Shown here: positions 62,273-64,000 of the stretch, one piece after another
Layout of the letters: every line of letters starts with the position of its first letter
Position numbering within the stretch: position 1 is the first letter of the stretch
From: an uncultured Bacilli bacterium
Lineage (GTDB): Bacteria; Bacillota_I; Bacilli_A; RF39; UBA660
DNA length: 64,000 bases
Direction: 5' to 3'
Assembly (NCBI GenBank): GCA_934086935.1
Contig: CAKOIQ010000004.1
Coordinates: 8,501 to 72,500, forward strand
Made by a program: the position numbers and the translations under genes
Notes under the pieces: generated by a model
Database searches by the model: none
What the model saw: only the letters and a program-made list of their open reading frames with translations
Told to the model about the DNA's origin: nothing

Positions 62273-62764
62273 ATGGCAAGTGAAAAAATTCTTAACGCAA
62301 AAAAAGAAGTAGTTAATGAAATTGCTGATAAAATCAAAAATTCTGAATCAGTAGTATTATTTTCATACCAAGGATTAACAGTTGCTGATATGGCTGAATT
62401 AAGAAATAAACTTAAAGAAGCAAATGGCGAAGTTAAAATTTATAAGAATACCTTAGTAAAAAGAGCTACAGATGAAATGAATTTAGATATGGCAAATGTG
62501 CTTGAAGGACCAAATGCTATTATATTTGGTAAAGAATTATTAGAACCTATTAAGGTTTTATCAAAATTCACAAAAACACATAAATGTGCCGAAATTCGTT
62601 CAGGAATCATTAATGGTGAAGTTGTTGGTGTTGATACCATCAATGAATATGCTAGTATTCCATCAATGGAAGGCTTACTTACTATGCTTGCAGGTGGTAT
62701 GATAGAACACGTTAAAAATCTATCTATAGCATTAAATTTATATGCTGAAGGATTAGAAAAGTAA
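62273..62764 (+). CDS. rplJ: 50S ribosomal protein L10
   Basis: The 163-residue protein has the KEVVNEIADKIKNSESVVLFSYQGLTVADMAELR start, KNTLVKRA near residues 55-62, and a C-terminal helix that binds L7/L12 dimers. AAAGGAGGAAGAAT selects ATG 62273; an in-frame ATG at 62234 lies inside the attenuator loop and would be in RNA that should not be translated. Confidence 0.96.
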   Translation: MASEKILNAKKEVVNEIADKIKNSESVVLFSYQGLTVADMAELRNKLKEANGEVKIYKNTLVKRATDEMNLDMANVLEGPNAIIFGKELLEPIKVLSKFTKTHKCAEIRSGIINGEVVGVDTINEYASIPSMEGLLTMLAGGMIEHVKNLSIALNLYAEGLEK

Positions 62765-62789
62765 TTTAAAAAGAAAGGAAAAAGAGAAA

Positions 62790-63155
62790 ATGGCTAAAAT
62801 TACAAAAGAAGATTTTATTAATTCATTAAAAGAAATGACTATTCTTGAAGTTAAAGAATTAGTTGACGCTATGAAGGAGGAATTCGGAGTAGATCCATCT
62901 GCTGTAGCTGTTGCTGCTGCACCTGCTGCTGCTGTTGAAGAAGGACCTTCTACAAAAACTGTTGTATTAAAAGATGCTGGAGCTGCTAAAATCCAAGTTA
63001 TCAAAGTAATTCGTGAAATTACAGGATTAGGATTAGTAGAAGCTAAAGGCGTTGCTGACAATGGTGGAAACATTAAAGAAAATGTTTCAGTTGACGAAGC
63101 AAACGAAATTAAAGCTAAATTAGAAGAAGCTGGAGCTACTGTAGAATTAGCTTAA
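62790..63155 (+). CDS. rplL: 50S ribosomal protein L7/L12
   Basis: The 121-residue protein has an N-terminal dimer domain, an alanine-rich hinge (VAVAAAPAAAV) and the C-terminal domain with KTVVLKDAGAAKIQVIKVIREITGLGLVEAKG. It forms the flexible stalk that recruits translation GTPases. It is followed by a terminator, so rpoB (not in the window) has its own promoter. Confidence 0.98.
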   Translation: MAKITKEDFINSLKEMTILEVKELVDAMKEEFGVDPSAVAVAAAPAAAVEEGPSTKTVVLKDAGAAKIQVIKVIREITGLGLVEAKGVADNGGNIKENVSVDEANEIKAKLEEAGATVELA

Positions 63156-63156
63156 T

Positions 63157-63181
63157 AAAAAAACCTTTTAAGGTTTTTTTA
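63157..63181 (+). terminator. Rho-independent terminator
   Basis: AAAAACCTT/AAGGTTTTT with a T run after rplL. Confidence 0.85.
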
Positions 63182-63249
63182 TTTGCTATATTTAATTTTA
63201 TAAAGTATAATTATTATATAATTGATAAAATCAATAAAGAGGGATTATT

Positions 63250-63411
63250 ATGAAATTAAATAAAAAAGGTTGGGGTTTTACCATGATGGCATTTCTTATG
63301 ACCATATTAATTTGCGCATTATTCTTTGCAATATATTATATTTATAAATTTTATCAGAATGTTCCAGTGAATTTAGTAAATAATATAGTAAGCATAAAAG
63401 AGGTAAAGTAA
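63250..63411 (+). CDS. Small pilin-like membrane protein
   Basis: A 53-residue ORF starts at ATG 63250 behind GAGGGATTATT. It has KKGWGFT followed by one hydrophobic segment (about 10-33), a prepilin-like leader (lysines, glycine, FT, long hydrophobic stretch), but the usual Glu five residues after cleavage is absent. A short tail follows. It ends 1 nt before the next gene. It could be a minor pilin-like or a simple membrane peptide; no domain hit can be claimed. Confidence 0.55.
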   Translation: MKLNKKGWGFTMMAFLMTILICALFFAIYYIYKFYQNVPVNLVNNIVSIKEVK

Positions 63412-63412
63412 A

Positions 63413-63793
63413 ATGAAAAAAATATTAACAATTTGGATAATAGTAGCAGTAATATTAGTTGGTACTTTAACAACATTTGGAATAATGATAAAAAATCAAG
63501 ATAAAGATTATAAAAATCTTGAAAATAAAATACAATTTGAAGCACAAAGTTATTATGGTGCTAAACCAATCGAATTAAAAGATGGCGCATATATTTCAAT
63601 ATCAGACCTAAAAAAAGAAGGATATGAAATAAATACCTCAGTAAATGGAGATACGTGTACAGGTTATGTATTAATTACATCACAAATGTCATTACTTAAA
63701 TATAATCCATATTTAAAATGTGAAAAATACACAACAAATGGATATAATCCTCTGTATGACACAAATTCATCAACTTGTACTGATGCATGTTAA
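63413..63793 (+). CDS. Small exported protein with pilin-like C-terminal features
   Basis: The 126-residue protein has an N-terminal membrane segment (about residues 5-27) and an outer part with AQSYYG, GAYISISDLKKEGY, TCTGYVLI and a TCTDAC end, giving cysteines near residues 83, 104, 122 and 126. The dLkkeGY...C.GYV pattern is common in type IV pilin-like proteins of Firmicutes, but the leader here is not a clear prepilin site. Function unknown; the pair with the 63250 ORF is probably one transcript. Confidence 0.58.
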   Translation: MKKILTIWIIVAVILVGTLTTFGIMIKNQDKDYKNLENKIQFEAQSYYGAKPIELKDGAYISISDLKKEGYEINTSVNGDTCTGYVLITSQMSLLKYNPYLKCEKYTTNGYNPLYDTNSSTCTDAC

Positions 63794-63819
63794 AAAGTAT
63801 ATTAAATATACTTTTTTCT
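63793..63819 (+). terminator. Rho-independent terminator
   Basis: AAAAGTATAT/ATATACTTTT with a T run. Confidence 0.85.
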
Positions 63820-63890
63820 TTTAATTAACATATAATAGTAAAATGAATACAAATAAATAACGAAATATTCATAAAAAGGCAAAATATATA

Positions 63891-63919
63891 TTGACATAAA
63901 AAATACTAAATGTTATATT
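63891..63919 (+). promoter_or_regulatory. Strong promoter of the next operon
   Basis: TTGACA, 17 nt, TATATT with TGt before the -10. By gene order this probably serves rpoB, which lies beyond the window. Confidence 0.8.
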
Positions 63920-63925
63920 ATTTAT

Positions 63926-64000
63926 GCATTTAATTTTGGTTCTATCCCAGATAGAACCTTAATTTAAGTAATTTACAACACACCAGGATGTGTGCTTAGA
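63926..64000 (+). promoter_or_regulatory. Structured 5' leader, cut by the window end
   Basis: GGTTCTATC/GATAGAACC forms a 9-bp hairpin, and ACACAC/GTGTGC a second one. This may be the regulatory leader of the rpoB operon; the start codon is not included, so the call is open. Confidence 0.5.

Noticed and set aside
62753..63073. 106-codon antisense ORF in rplL
   Set aside because: Low-complexity complement of the alanine hinge region; no start signals.

Overview
The window reads as a stretch of a small, very AT-rich (by eye about 30% GC) chromosome of a low-GC Gram-positive bacterium. The signals are strong Shine-Dalgarno sites (GGAGG, GGTGAT), two T-box leaders, an L10 leader, an S6:S18-type leader, and Firmicute-type gene orders (rpsF-ssb-rpsR, pcrA-ligA, mrnC-rlmB-sigH-secE-nusG-rplK-rplA-rplJ-rplL). 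TGA is an ordinary stop and prfB keeps its TGA frameshift site, so this is not the Mycoplasma code. GerQ-like coat protein, CwlD-like amidase, SigH-like sigma factor and a collagen-like protein suggest a spore former or a recent descendant of one. My best guess is an uncultured gut member of class Bacilli near Erysipelotrichales/RF39; that placement is inference.

Layout. 1-6500: end of a cysteine desulfurase, a TtcA-like tRNA thiolase, small membrane and redox proteins, an HTH regulator, prfB (frameshifted), YitT, CwlD. 6500-10800: an Abi_2/HEPN gene co-directional with an HtrA protease, an ATP-grasp enzyme, YchF. 10800-18770: rpsF-ssb-rpsR, rplI-dnaB, M23 peptidase, WalJ, RlmH, NUDIX, MFS and Ung, closely packed. 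18770-19310: 540 bp without a gene. 19310-30000: LemA, two convergent genes (metallo-beta-lactamase fold and GerQ), T-box-lysS, a YfcC-type carrier, T-box-pheST, RNase R. 30000-38730: an HTH protein with a dead ImmA-like domain, pcrA-ligA, a membrane sensor with an altered GGDEF motif, YihY. 38930-48290: envelope proteins, a CtpA protease, two eroded ECF-type ATPases beside truA, TagO, a HAD-GtrA fusion with a CDP-alcohol phosphatidyltransferase, and an ABC-FtsX fusion. 48300-57620: pduL-dusB, uvrA, lgt, a thioredoxin reductase without the usual NADPH motif, and a collagen-like protein coupled to a glycosyltransferase. 57630-64000: mrnC-rlmB-sigH, secE-nusG, an HNH-like gene, rplK-rplA, rplJ-rplL, two pilin-like small genes, then the promoter and leader of the next operon.

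Most genes are housekeeping. The parts that merit attention are eroded or rebuilt versions of known systems: the ECF ATPase pair without EcfT, the thioredoxin reductase that may use a donor other than NADPH, the collagen/glycosyltransferase pair, the GGDEF sensor with a DGNEF motif, the HAD-GtrA fusion, ribosomal protein L11 with an acidic tail, and the ImmA-like regulator without its metal site. Extended -10 promoters (TGnTATAAT type) recur throughout. I did not find a CRISPR array, insertion sequence, prophage, tRNA or rRNA gene.
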